A stretch of 64,000 nt of DNA. Origin: Lachnospiraceae bacterium. Lineage in GTDB: Bacteria; Bacillota; Clostridia; Lachnospirales; Lachnospiraceae. A model generated the notes under the pieces. The model searched no databases and had not been told where the DNA came from. It saw only the letters and a program-made list of their open reading frames with translations. A program made the translations under genes and the position numbers. How positions within the stretch are numbered: the stretch's first letter is position 1; every line of letters starts with the position of its first letter. Shown here one piece after another: positions 49,230-58,741 of this stretch. The DNA lies in NCBI GenBank assembly GCA_017557525.1, contig JAFYYN010000105.1, forward strand, positions 1-64,000, given 5' to 3'.

Positions 49230-49715
49230 CTATATATATTTCTCCGGCTTTCCTATGGCCCTTATCTGCAGCCTGTAGGTCTCCGGATCAAACTCGATGG
49301 TCCGTCCGTATGTCCCCCCACAGTCCGAGGCTACAATAGGAATTCCTTTTTTCATAAGAATACCTTTGACTGCTTCCGCGTTACGCTCTCCGATATTAAG
49401 ATAGTCCCCGCTGCCCTGGAAAGCAAACATCCTGGCTCCCCCGGCCATCTTGGCCATGAGAGCCCTTTGAGGCACTCCCTGTTTTCTTAATTCCTCTATT
49501 AATTTTTCCACACCTGTGTCTGCAAACTTCGCAGGATTCTCGGTCCTTTTTGATATCGAACTGTCCGGCAGCATGACATGCAGCATACCGCAAACAGAAG
49601 ATTTTATATCAAAAAGTACCAGTCCTATACACGACCCGAGTCCCAAGGTTATGATCCTGTCCGGAGCCCTGCAGATGTTCATGTCGGCCATACCGACCCT
49701 TACCAAATTGCCCAT
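49230..49715 (-). CDS. cheD: Chemoreceptor glutamine deamidase CheD
   Basis: 161 residues. It deamidates receptor glutamines and in Bacillus also partners CheC. Seen: catalytic Cys in ITLGLGSCIGLVLFD, His in GMLHVMLPDSS, KMAGGARMF and the C-terminal GGTYGRTIEFDPETYRLQIR. AAAGGGA precedes the ATG. It lies directly after cheC, matching the known CheC-CheD interaction. Confidence 0.96.
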   Translation of the reverse strand: MGNLVRVGMADMNICRAPDRIITLGLGSCIGLVLFDIKSSVCGMLHVMLPDSSISKRTENPAKFADTGVEKLIEELRKQGVPQRALMAKMAGGARMFAFQGSGDYLNIGERNAEAVKGILMKKGIPIVASDCGGTYGRTIEFDPETYRLQIRAIGKPEKYI

Positions 49716-49726
49716 CTTTTTCCCTT

Positions 49727-50347
49727 TTAAAGCCCCAGTTTTTCAAAAATCGTGTTAAATGCCTCAAGTGTCGGCACCAGGATGAAAAATCCCTCTGCCT
49801 TTTTATTTTTGTATTCAAATACCGACTGTATCAAAAGCACCTTATCGCTCACCTTGCCAAACTCTATAGCCGGCACGGAAAGCACTGCTCCCGCCATATC
49901 ATGTGAAAGAGCGGGAACGCTTGGCGCACATACAAGTCCCGTAAGCTTTGCGATAGCTGAAAGATACGACCCTGCAACTATATTTCCGAACTCGGACAGC
50001 GCGGATCTTACCATCTCTGTACATTCCAACTGTTCTTCTTCGTCTTCATGCTGAAGGAGATGATTTATGATTATCCTTGCTGATTTAACGTCCATAACGA
50101 ACATCATCATGCCATCGATATCCTGGCTTAGGGTAACCATAATACCGATAACTTCGTTTTCTGCCCCGCCGATTATCTCACTCAGCTCTGAAAACTCTAA
50201 GAATCTTATTATCGGGACTTCAATCCCTATCTGGCCGTCGAGCAGAGTGGAAATAGCGGTAGCCGCATTTCCTGTTCCGATATTCGATATCTCCTTTAAG
50301 ACATCGAACTCCACCTCGGAGAGTTCTTCTATCCTTTTTATGGACAT
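49727..50347 (-). CDS. cheC: CheY-P phosphatase CheC
   Basis: 206 residues. Two phosphatase half-motifs with Glu and Asn are present: LKEISNIGTGNAATAISTLL near residue 15 and MVRSALSEFGNIVAGSYLSA near 110. CheC dephosphorylates CheY-P, is stimulated by CheD, and senses CheY-P levels in the adaptation loop. It starts two bases after cheW. Confidence 0.95.
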   Translation of the reverse strand: MSIKRIEELSEVEFDVLKEISNIGTGNAATAISTLLDGQIGIEVPIIRFLEFSELSEIIGGAENEVIGIMVTLSQDIDGMMMFVMDVKSARIIINHLLQHEDEEEQLECTEMVRSALSEFGNIVAGSYLSAIAKLTGLVCAPSVPALSHDMAGAVLSVPAIEFGKVSDKVLLIQSVFEYKNKKAEGFFILVPTLEAFNTIFEKLGL

Positions 50348-50349
50348 AT

Positions 50350-50814
50350 TTACTCTCCTTTCTCCTTCTCCTGAAGGACAGCCGCAACATTTAAAACGGA
50401 GATCAGACCCTTTGTATGCTTTCCGATACCCGTAATATATGTATTTTTATCTTCAGAGGTCACAACCCTGTCAATCTCTTCTTCCTTTAAGGTAATAACC
50501 TCTCTTACCTCGTCCACTATAAAACCAATGCTGGCCTGAGGCTCGGGCTTAAGGATAAGTATCCTCGTCTTCGGAGTAAAAACATCATCCTCAAATCCGA
50601 ATCTGCGTCTTAAGCTCATAACAGGTATGATCTCGCCGCGCAGGTTTATAACTCCGGGGAAATACTCCTGTGCCTTGGGAACTCTGGTAATACGCTGCAT
50701 TCTGATGATATTGTCTATGTAACTGATATCTATACCGTACTGTTCGTTATTGATCATAACATCTATGTACTGTTTGATCTGATCAATGCTGCCTGCTTCA
50801 GCTATGTCTGCCAT
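50350..50814 (-). CDS. cheW: Chemotaxis adaptor CheW
   Basis: 154 residues, a single CheW (SH3-pair) domain: QYIDVMINNEQYGIDISYID, ITRVPKAQEYFPGVINLRGE, IIPVMSLRRRFG and IGFIVDEVREVITL. It bridges receptors and CheA. GGAGGT precedes the ATG. Confidence 0.96.
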   Translation of the reverse strand: MADIAEAGSIDQIKQYIDVMINNEQYGIDISYIDNIIRMQRITRVPKAQEYFPGVINLRGEIIPVMSLRRRFGFEDDVFTPKTRILILKPEPQASIGFIVDEVREVITLKEEEIDRVVTSEDKNTYITGIGKHTKGLISVLNVAAVLQEKEKGE

Positions 50815-50861
50815 ATCTTACCTCCAAAAACTATGGGATTGCCTGTTGCGACAAATATGTA

Positions 50862-52952
50862 TTAAACAAGTGCATTTGTGTCAAGGATGAGAGCTATCTC
50901 TCCATCGCCTAAGACTGTTGCGCCGCTGATGATCTTTGAGTTATTGATGTACTTGCCGATGGACTTGATAACTATTTCGAGCTGTCCTATAAGGTCATCA
51001 ACGATAAGACCGGCCTTCTTTTCTCCCTTTGCCACAACTACCATGGTTACGGTATTCTTTTCCTCACGTCTTACGGGCACATCAAGTATATCTGCCATGC
51101 GTACAAGCGGTATAACACTGCCGCGAAGGTTAACGACCTCTTTTCTTTCAACCCTCTTTATCTCTTCGATCGGGATATCCTCGATGGTATCGATGCTTCC
51201 CAAAGGGATCGCATACTTCTCATCGCCTATGATTACCATAAGTGACTGGATGATCGCAAGTGTCAGCGGAAGTCTTATAGTAAAGGTAGTACCCTGTCCC
51301 AATGCAGTCCTGCACTCTACAGTACCGCTTAAGGACTCGATCTTTGACTTAACTACATCAAGACCAACGCCACGTCCGGATACGTCCGAAATCTTGTCAG
51401 CTGTGGAGAAGCTTGGCTTAAACAGAAGATCTATGAAATCCTTCTCGGTCATAGTCTCTGCCTGCTCCTCGGTAATAGTGCCTTTTTCTATAGCCTTTGC
51501 CTTTACCTTTTCGGTATTAATTCCGCCACCGTCATCACTGCACTCGATAACTACGCTGTTACCTTCCTGATATGCATTTAAGAATATGGAGCCTGTTTCA
51601 GGCTTGCCTAAGCTCTTTCTTACCTCAGCACTCTCAAGTCCGTGATCTGCAGAGTTACGAAGTATGTGCATCAGAGGATCACCGATCTCATCGATAACAG
51701 TACGATCAAGCTCTGTCTCCTCACCGGACATATACAGCTCCATAGGCTTGTCAAGCTTTTTGGAAAGATCCCTTATCATTCTGGGGAATCTGTTAACTAC
51801 GCTCTCAATAGGAACCATCCTTACCTTCATAACGCTCTGGTGGATGTTTCCGGTAATTCTTTCAAGATATTCTATCTGCTCATTATATGCGGAACGCTTT
51901 TCCTTCCCGGCATAATCGTCGGGAGAAATCGATGCAAGACCGTTCTTTGCTATGATAAGCTCGCTAACCAGGTTCATCAGATCGTCAAGCTTTTCAATAT
52001 CAACACGTACGGAACGGTTAACGACAGCCTTCTTTGCAGTTGTCTGACCTGCAGGCTTCTGTGTTGAAGCGGCTGCCGCAGCAGAAGCTGTAGGAGCCTG
52101 AGGAACAGGCTTTTTCTCCTCTTCCTTCTTTTCTTCGTCCTTAACCTCAGCAACCTCTACATTATCAAAGGTTACCTTCTCAATTGTTACTTCCTTTACC
52201 TCCGAGACATTAAGCACACGCTTTCTCAAGTCCTCGGGAGCTGCCTTTGAAAGTACGCATACAACAAAGCTTAAGTCAAATTTTTCGTCCTCTATCATCT
52301 GGGCATCGGGTACGGATTTGATGATCTCACCGAACTCCTCGACTGCCTTAAATACCAGATATGCTCTTGCAGCTTTGAGCAGGCAGGACTCCTGTAGATC
52401 AACATGGATCTCGTAGGTTGTAAGGCCCTGGGATGCTGCTTCCTTTATGGCCATCTTCTCATGGTCGGCATATGCAACCGAATTAGCCTTAGGAGCTTCA
52501 GCTTCTTCCTTTTTAGGTGCAGGCTCCTCCTTTTTAGCAGGCTCGGGAGCTGCTGCCTCACCCTTTAAGCCCACCTCAAGCTCATGTGCAAGCGTGTCAA
52601 TAAGGGGCTGATTGTCATTCATCCCCTCATCCTGAGTGTTTATGATATTATCCACATATTCCTGAAGAGCATCAAGACCTTCGAAAAGGCAGTCCGTAAG
52701 CTCCGGTCTTACCTTCATCTTTCCGCTTCTTATCTCCTGGAAAACATTTTCCATATCATGGGTTAATTTCTGCATTCTCTTGTAACCCATGGTCCCCGCC
52801 ATACCCTTTAAGGAGTGGGCGGCACGGAATATCTCATTAATGGTGTTTTCATTTTCCGGCTCTTTTTCCAAGATAAGAAGATGCTCATTTAGTGCCTGAA
52901 GATGCTCCTTAGCCTCTTCAATAAATACCTCCAGATACTGGCTAACGTCCAT
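50862..52952 (-). CDS. cheA: Chemotaxis histidine kinase CheA
   Basis: 696 residues. P1 HPt domain with phospho-His46 (IFRAAHSLKGMAGTMG), an Ala/Glu/Lys/Pro linker, a P2-like response-regulator docking domain (about 175-270), a second linker, P3 dimerisation (VDIEKLDDLMNLVSELIIAK), P4 kinase with N box (LMHILRNSADHGLE), G1 (CSDDGGGINTEKV) and G2 (SGRGVGLDVVKSKI), and a P5 CheW-like domain. The ATG at 52952 follows GGAGG at seven bases and overlaps the cheB stop by one base (TGATG). All catalytic motifs are present. Its phospho-acceptor partners are not in this operon. Confidence 0.97.
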   Translation of the reverse strand: MDVSQYLEVFIEEAKEHLQALNEHLLILEKEPENENTINEIFRAAHSLKGMAGTMGYKRMQKLTHDMENVFQEIRSGKMKVRPELTDCLFEGLDALQEYVDNIINTQDEGMNDNQPLIDTLAHELEVGLKGEAAAPEPAKKEEPAPKKEEAEAPKANSVAYADHEKMAIKEAASQGLTTYEIHVDLQESCLLKAARAYLVFKAVEEFGEIIKSVPDAQMIEDEKFDLSFVVCVLSKAAPEDLRKRVLNVSEVKEVTIEKVTFDNVEVAEVKDEEKKEEEKKPVPQAPTASAAAAASTQKPAGQTTAKKAVVNRSVRVDIEKLDDLMNLVSELIIAKNGLASISPDDYAGKEKRSAYNEQIEYLERITGNIHQSVMKVRMVPIESVVNRFPRMIRDLSKKLDKPMELYMSGEETELDRTVIDEIGDPLMHILRNSADHGLESAEVRKSLGKPETGSIFLNAYQEGNSVVIECSDDGGGINTEKVKAKAIEKGTITEEQAETMTEKDFIDLLFKPSFSTADKISDVSGRGVGLDVVKSKIESLSGTVECRTALGQGTTFTIRLPLTLAIIQSLMVIIGDEKYAIPLGSIDTIEDIPIEEIKRVERKEVVNLRGSVIPLVRMADILDVPVRREEKNTVTMVVVAKGEKKAGLIVDDLIGQLEIVIKSIGKYINNSKIISGATVLGDGEIALILDTNALV

Positions 52953-53740
52953 CAATTTCCTCCGTTTCCGTCTGTGGATAGTTTAATACCCGTGACCCTT
53001 GTAATAGCATCAGCGATCGCTTCAAGCGGCAGCACCTCATCTGCAAGCCCCGCCTTTCTTACCATGCCCGGCATCCCATCAACCGCGCTGGTCTTCTCGT
53101 CCTGAGCTATAACATATACATTTTTCTTTTCGTACAATTCCCCTATGCCCCTGGTTCCGTCGGACCCCATTCCGGTAAGCACAACACATATGATCTCATC
53201 AAGATCAAGCTTCATCAGAGATTCAAACATGATATCCGCGCAAGGTCTGAGACCGCTCCTCGGAGGCGTGTCAAGCAAGGATATATACAGTCCGCTCCTG
53301 CGCCCTGTAATGCTTAAATGTTTACCGCCCTTTGCGATATACATATGACCTTTTCTAAGCTTGAACCCGTTTTCTGCCTCTGTTACGGTTATCTCAGATT
53401 TTTCGTCAAGCCGTTTTGCCATCGAATCTGTAAATCCGCTCGGCATATGCTGTACCATGATGACCGGTGCATTAAGATCCTTGGGAAGCTTCGGAATGAT
53501 CTTTGCCAATGCATTCGGTCCTCCGGTCGAAGCACAGATAGCCACAAGTTTATTAGAATTAAGCGGAACATTTTTATGCGGAAGCTTTTTAAACTCCCTT
53601 TTCAGCATATATGACATCGGACCGAAGCCCTCTGTTTCCTGCCCGCCATTCACTTCGCCTGTCTGCTTATTGTCTATTATATCAGATTCGATACTACTCA
53701 TGAGTGCAGAGTCATTTTTTTCTGATATTTTTTTAATCAT
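52952..53740 (-). CDS. cheB: CheB-type receptor methylesterase lacking the receiver domain
   Basis: 262 residues. The C-terminal methylesterase/deamidase domain (about 65-255) is complete: catalytic Ser in VAICASTGGPNALAKI, His in VQHMPSGFTDSMAKRL and Asp in VLTGMGSDGTRGIGEL. The N-terminal 60 residues are polar and disordered, and no receiver domain is present. Usual CheB proteins have about 350 residues with an N-terminal REC domain whose phosphorylation relieves inhibition. The ATG lies within the ATGA overlap with the preceding PilZ gene, so no truncated upstream piece is hidden there. Activity may be constitutive or controlled by another partner. Confidence 0.93.
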   Translation of the reverse strand: MIKKISEKNDSALMSSIESDIIDNKQTGEVNGGQETEGFGPMSYMLKREFKKLPHKNVPLNSNKLVAICASTGGPNALAKIIPKLPKDLNAPVIMVQHMPSGFTDSMAKRLDEKSEITVTEAENGFKLRKGHMYIAKGGKHLSITGRRSGLYISLLDTPPRSGLRPCADIMFESLMKLDLDEIICVVLTGMGSDGTRGIGELYEKKNVYVIAQDEKTSAVDGMPGMVRKAGLADEVLPLEAIADAITRVTGIKLSTDGNGGN

Positions 53741-54492
53741 AGGCCGTTTTCTTTCTGCCTCTGGCGTCTTTCTTCGCTGAATATGTACCTTACTATATTT
53801 TCTCGTATCTCTTTCTTTATCTTTTTAAACTCACAGCGGTACTCCATCTTTCCCCGCTGGTTTGCGACCTCGTTGATACCGATTATCTTGGCCTCGGCCT
53901 CAACGTCTATTTCCTCGTCAAGGCTGAATCTCACAAGCAGCATGGTACCGTTTTCGTGTTTTTCCATGGAGCTGAATTTTAATCCGCCGCCGCTGACGTT
54001 TACTATGGTTCCGTCTAAGCTCAAGCCCTCAAGCTGTTCGAGTTTTTCCGTTACCAGCCTCTTTTCCCGGTCATCCTTATATGCTTTTTTCTCCATAAAG
54101 TAACGGAGTCTCATCTCAAGCTCGCTTATCACCCTGTAGCTTAAGGGGATTATTTTTTCGAGTCGGAAATACTGACGGCGCTGATCCCTCTTAAATTCGG
54201 AAATAATATCTAAAACCAGGTAAAAAACATTATTCTGCCTTAATCTGTTCTTTACCTCGCATTTGCACATATATATACCGTTGTTTGTCAGGAAGCTCAG
54301 TTCATATCTGCTTCCAATCTCAAGCGGCACAAGATGGCCGGACTCAATCGGGACAGCTATATTCATCCTGTAATCATCGATGATATCAAGGACCTGGCTC
54401 TGATAGGTCTTTGGTTCTGTCTCAGTTGTCCTGGCCTGATATATGCTTTTCAATTCTATGCGGTCTCCGACCTTTAATATGTTTTTCAGCAT
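53737..54492 (-). CDS. PilZ-domain flagellar brake protein (YcgR/YpfA-like)
   Basis: 251 residues. An N-terminal YcgR-like domain (about 1-105, with NIAVPIESGHLVPLEIGSRY) and a C-terminal PilZ domain with both c-di-GMP-binding motifs: RDQRRQYFRLE (RxxxR) and IVNVSGGGLKFSS (NxSxxG). When bound to c-di-GMP, such proteins slow or stop the flagellar motor. Its place inside the motility operon, with two diguanylate cyclases at 35625-44487, supports a local c-di-GMP circuit. Confidence 0.92.
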   Translation of the reverse strand: MLKNILKVGDRIELKSIYQARTTETEPKTYQSQVLDIIDDYRMNIAVPIESGHLVPLEIGSRYELSFLTNNGIYMCKCEVKNRLRQNNVFYLVLDIISEFKRDQRRQYFRLEKIIPLSYRVISELEMRLRYFMEKKAYKDDREKRLVTEKLEQLEGLSLDGTIVNVSGGGLKFSSMEKHENGTMLLVRFSLDEEIDVEAEAKIIGINEVANQRGKMEYRCEFKKIKKEIRENIVRYIFSEERRQRQKENGL

Positions 54493-54509
54493 ATCGTCAT
54501 CCTTCCGGG

Positions 54510-55439
54510 TTACTTTCTATTGGTTTGAGGCTCCTCGTCCTGCGGTTTCTTTTTCTTTTTATATATGCTCTTCATCCATCGGCTGAACAGCTGGGCAATA
54601 CCTTTTTTATCGGACTCTGCGGATCCTGATACCAGCTTTTCGGCTATGGACTGTATTGCCTTTACCGAAGCAGAACGCGGTTCCGCCAGCGTTATCGGCT
54701 GCTGCTGCATTATCGCTTTTCCGCAGTTGATATCGTCAGGTATGGCTCCCACGAGCTCTATCTTTAGATTCAGAAATTTCTCTACAACAAGACTAAGCTT
54801 TTCATAGAGAGCATCGCCCTCTTCCTTTGTCTTTATGCGGTTAGCGACCATCCTTATTACTGTATCGTCCTTGGAAAAACCGTTCCGCCTGTTTAATGTT
54901 TTAAGCAGTGCATAGGCATCCGTGATCGAGGTAGGCTCAGGAGTTGCTACCAGCAGTACCTCGTTGCTTGCGGAAACAAACTCCAGCACAGAGTCAGAAA
55001 TACCGGCACCTGTATCCACAAGTATGATATCAGCCAGTTCATCGAGTTCGTATAGCTTTTGTACCAGGTATACAACCTGTTCCCTTGTAAGCCTGGAAAG
55101 CTCCTGGATGCCGGACCCACCGGATATGAAACCGATACCCTCGGGTCCCTGTATTATTATGTCCTTTAATTCTTTGCCTCTGAACATCAGATCTGCCAGA
55201 TTGTAATCAGGTCTGATGCCAAGCATTACTTCAATATTTGCCAAGCCGAAATCGGCGTCAAGTATTATTACTTTTTTGCCGAGCCGGGAAAGCTGTATTG
55301 CCAGATTGACGGTCAGGGTGGATTTTCCGACTCCTCCCTTTCCGCTTGTGACCGTTATTACCCTTGAGACCTTGCGATCCTTTTTCTTCTGCTCCTGCTG
55401 CTTAGTGACTAAGAGCCTTAACTGTTCGGCCTGATCCAT
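54510..55439 (-). CDS. flhG: Flagellar number regulator FlhG (MinD/ParA-like ATPase)
   Basis: 309 residues. N-terminal activation motif DQAEQLR (residues 2-8), deviant Walker A TVTSGKGGVGKSTLTVNLA, Walker B region LDADFGLANIEVMLG, and IDTGAGI-type IILVDTGAGISDSVLEF. FlhG stimulates the FlhF GTPase through its N-terminal motif and limits flagellar number. It overlaps flhF by one base. Confidence 0.95.
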   Translation of the reverse strand: MDQAEQLRLLVTKQQEQKKKDRKVSRVITVTSGKGGVGKSTLTVNLAIQLSRLGKKVIILDADFGLANIEVMLGIRPDYNLADLMFRGKELKDIIIQGPEGIGFISGGSGIQELSRLTREQVVYLVQKLYELDELADIILVDTGAGISDSVLEFVSASNEVLLVATPEPTSITDAYALLKTLNRRNGFSKDDTVIRMVANRIKTKEEGDALYEKLSLVVEKFLNLKIELVGAIPDDINCGKAIMQQQPITLAEPRSASVKAIQSIAEKLVSGSAESDKKGIAQLFSRWMKSIYKKKKKPQDEEPQTNRK

Positions 55440-56674
55440 CAGTCACTGCCTCCCAAGAGCTGTTTTGCTATCATCTGTGCGTCAAGCCGTGATATGTCGT
55501 TGGGAACTTTCTGTCCAAAGGTTGCATAGGATAACGGAGCTCCGGTCAAAAGCTTCACGTTAAAAACATTTCCAAGGGTTTCTGTTTCGTCAAGCTTAGT
55601 AAATATAAGCCTGTACTTTGTAATTTCCGAGTAAGCCTCGGTGATCCTTATAAGATCCTTATATTTTGTGGTAATGCTGAGTACAAGGAAAATATCGCGC
55701 TGCTCTTCCGGTATAGCATTTATCAGCTTTTCGATATCCTCACGCTGCTGCTTGTCACGATGTGAACGCCCTGCGGTATCGATCATTACGATATCGTAGT
55801 TTTTCATTTCCTCGTAGGCATCTTTAAGCTCCGTATCGGAATAAACTACCTTTAACGGCACATCCAGTATCTCGGCATAGGTTTTAAGCTGATCCACCGC
55901 TGCTATCCTGTAGGTATCGGAGGTAAGCAGTGCCACATTGAGCTTTTTATCAAGCTTGAGCTTTGAAGCAAGCTTTGCAATAGTGGTGGTTTTTCCAACT
56001 CCTGTAGGGCCGATAAAGAATACAAATCTTGCCTTTCCGCTGGTAACGCCCATCACCTCGGTTTTCCCAAGCTTAAGGACTATCTTCTGATAAATGCCCG
56101 AGAGCATGTTCTCTATCGATGCATCCTTTTTAAGGGTTGGCTCTATCTCACTTATAAGCTGGGTGATGTACTTTTCATCAACCTCATTTGAAAGCAGCTG
56201 CTCCTTTACAAGTGCCAGGCACTCGTTTTTCTTTTCCTCTTCTTTGTCCTCTTCCTTTTTTTCCTCTTCCTTTACATCGGCAGTCTCAGCCTTGCTCTCC
56301 TTTGCCGCCTTTATCTGTTTTTCAAGCAGGCTTGCGATATTCGAGATCCGCTGTTCGAGCTGTTTTGTGTTTTCTGCGGAAGATTCAGGCTTATCTTTTT
56401 CCAATATACCCTTGTCATCGTCCTTGTCGTCAAGGATGATCTCAGGATTATCCTTAAACATCGCCCTTATGCTCTCGCGTCTTGAAAGCTCTGTTTTGGG
56501 CGGTGTTTCATCCAGAGCCGCCGTAATCTCATATATGGGCTTTTTAAAGAGGCGTGCGAGTCCCTTCGGCTTTATCACCTTCACGTTGGTGACAATGGCT
56601 TCCTTACCCAGCTCGTCTTTAGCGAGCAGGATAGCCTCTTTTTCTGTATTCCCTTGAAATTTTTTGATTATCAA
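55439..56674 (-). CDS. flhF: Flagellar SRP-type GTPase FlhF
   Basis: 411 residues. A basic N-terminal B domain (KKFQGNTEKEAILLAKDELG), an acidic linker, then the NG GTPase core: G1 FFIGPTGVGKTTTIAKLA, G2/G3 region DTYRIAAVDQLKTYAEIL and MIDTAGRSHRDKQQRED, G4 FTKLDETETLGNVFNV. It sets the position of new flagella. The start is TTG at 56674 in a TTGA overlap with the flhA stop. Confidence 0.95.
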   Translation of the reverse strand: MIIKKFQGNTEKEAILLAKDELGKEAIVTNVKVIKPKGLARLFKKPIYEITAALDETPPKTELSRRESIRAMFKDNPEIILDDKDDDKGILEKDKPESSAENTKQLEQRISNIASLLEKQIKAAKESKAETADVKEEEKKEEDKEEEKKNECLALVKEQLLSNEVDEKYITQLISEIEPTLKKDASIENMLSGIYQKIVLKLGKTEVMGVTSGKARFVFFIGPTGVGKTTTIAKLASKLKLDKKLNVALLTSDTYRIAAVDQLKTYAEILDVPLKVVYSDTELKDAYEEMKNYDIVMIDTAGRSHRDKQQREDIEKLINAIPEEQRDIFLVLSITTKYKDLIRITEAYSEITKYRLIFTKLDETETLGNVFNVKLLTGAPLSYATFGQKVPNDISRLDAQMIAKQLLGGSD

Positions 56675-58719
56675 TTAACCGTCACCATCCCAACTGACTG
56701 AAGTTCTACATCCGAATCTATCTCGGAATATGATATTACTATTAGGTCAGGGAAGTAATCCCTTGACAGCCTCTTAAAGTACATCCTGACTATGGGAGAG
56801 GTAATGATTATAGGATTCTTTCCCATATCCTCCAGTGTCTTTACCTGCTCCTCTATGGAATCCATGAGTTTCCTGGTCTTTTCAGGATCATAATTTATGT
56901 AAGTTGTCTGCTCCGTGGTCTTTACGGATGCCATGATCTCCTGCTCTACCTTAGGATCAAGCGTTACTACCAGATTCTTTTCTCCCTTAGGGAAGTACTT
57001 GGTGGAGATAGCACGCTTTAAGCTCTGTCTTACATATTCTGTAAGCACATCCGTATCGTGCGTCGTTGTTGCATAATCTGCAAGCGTTTCAAAAATAGTT
57101 ACAAGGTCTCTAATTGAAATACCCTCTCTAAGCAGGTTCTGGAGTACCTTCTGTATCTCGCCTACTCCTAAGAGCTTTGGTACAAGCTCTGATACAAGGG
57201 TATCGTTTGCGTCCTTGATGTTGTTGATAAGGTTCTGTACATCCTGACGGGTAAGCAGCTCGTCAAGATGACGTCTGATAACCTCGGTAAGATGTGTTGC
57301 AATGATCGAAGGAGGATCAACAACCGTGTAGCCGTAGGATTCCGCACGCTCCCTCTGGCTCTCGGTGATCCAGATCGCAGGCAGATGGAACGAAGGCTCG
57401 AAGGTAGGTATACCTGTGATCTCCTCTTCAACATAACCGGGGTTCATTGCCATATAGTGGTCAAACAGTATCTCTCCCTCGGATACTGGAACGCCTTTTA
57501 TCTTAATTACATACTGGTTAGGATTAAGCTGGATGTTATCACGAAGTCTGATGGTAGGCACTACACATCCAAGCTCAAGTGCTATCTGACGCCTGATAAG
57601 TACAACTCGGTCTAACAGGTCACCGCCCTGGTTTGCATCCGCAAGAGGTATGATACCGTAACCGAATTCAAGTTCAATCTGGTCAACCTGCAATAGCTGG
57701 GTAACATTTTCCGGCCGTCGTATTTCCTCCGCTGCCGTTTCCTCGGTCGTAACCTCTTTCTCGACCTCTTTTGTCTTTACCTTCTTCTCGATGCTCCTGC
57801 CAGCTGCTAAGAACATAGCTCCAAAGGGAATAAAGATAAGTGAGGGAAGAGGCGTAAGTCCAAGCACGATCATTGCCGCTCCAACCATGTAAAGTACTCT
57901 TGGGATCGAGAAAAGCTGTGATACAAGGATATCTCCGATATCGGAATCCTTTGATACCTTCGTTACCAGCATACCGGTAGCCAGCGATATCATAAGTGAA
58001 GGCATCGAGCTTACAAGTCCGTCACCTATGGTAAGCATACCGTATTTCTGAAGTGCATCACCTGCTGAAAGTCCCTGAGAGGTAACGCCCATTGCGATAC
58101 CACCGCCAAAGTTTATAAGCGTGATGATAAGACCCGCTACCGCGTCTCCCTTTACGTATTTCGTAGCACCGTCCATGGAACCGAAGAATGTGGACTCTTC
58201 CTGTATCTTCTCTCTTCTTTTCCTGGCCTCTTCATCCGTTATGGCTCCGGTATTTAAGTCCGCGTCGATAGCCATCTGCTTACCTGGCATGGCGTCGAGG
58301 GTAAATCTTGCGGTTACTTCCGACACACGCTCGGAACCTTTGTTGATTACGAGGAACTGTATCAGTATAATGATTATAAATACGATGGCGCCGAGGATTA
58401 TATTGCCTCCGCCTACGAATTCACCGAATTTTGTGATAACCGTTCCGGGATCTCCCTTTGCAAGTATCAGTCTCGTTGAGGATACGTTAAGCGATATCCT
58501 GAAGATCGTGGTCATCAGCAGTATCGTAGGAAAGCTTGACATCTGTAGCACATCCGGTGCAAACAGGGAATTAAACAGCACTATCATCGCTATAGACATG
58601 TTGAAGGCTACCAGCACGTCCAGCATGATCGAAGGTATGGGTACTATAAAGAACACGATTACAGACATTACGTATACGCCGATCATGTAGTTAGATAATG
58701 TCTTGAAATTCAGCTTCAT
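56671..58719 (-). CDS. flhA: Flagellar export gate protein FlhA
   Basis: 682 residues. About eight N-terminal membrane helices with the FHIPEP-type conserved loop (RFTLDAMPGKQMAIDADLNT, about 145-165) and a large cytoplasmic domain that docks export chaperones (IPLADANQGGDLLDRVVLIR to the C-terminus). It is the main channel-linked component of the type III flagellar export gate. It follows flhB after a 22-base gap. Confidence 0.97.
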   Translation of the reverse strand: MKLNFKTLSNYMIGVYVMSVIVFFIVPIPSIMLDVLVAFNMSIAMIVLFNSLFAPDVLQMSSFPTILLMTTIFRISLNVSSTRLILAKGDPGTVITKFGEFVGGGNIILGAIVFIIIILIQFLVINKGSERVSEVTARFTLDAMPGKQMAIDADLNTGAITDEEARKRREKIQEESTFFGSMDGATKYVKGDAVAGLIITLINFGGGIAMGVTSQGLSAGDALQKYGMLTIGDGLVSSMPSLMISLATGMLVTKVSKDSDIGDILVSQLFSIPRVLYMVGAAMIVLGLTPLPSLIFIPFGAMFLAAGRSIEKKVKTKEVEKEVTTEETAAEEIRRPENVTQLLQVDQIELEFGYGIIPLADANQGGDLLDRVVLIRRQIALELGCVVPTIRLRDNIQLNPNQYVIKIKGVPVSEGEILFDHYMAMNPGYVEEEITGIPTFEPSFHLPAIWITESQRERAESYGYTVVDPPSIIATHLTEVIRRHLDELLTRQDVQNLINNIKDANDTLVSELVPKLLGVGEIQKVLQNLLREGISIRDLVTIFETLADYATTTHDTDVLTEYVRQSLKRAISTKYFPKGEKNLVVTLDPKVEQEIMASVKTTEQTTYINYDPEKTRKLMDSIEEQVKTLEDMGKNPIIITSPIVRMYFKRLSRDYFPDLIVISYSEIDSDVELQSVGMVTVN

Positions 58720-58741
58720 AGCACCCTCCTTTCACTATATT

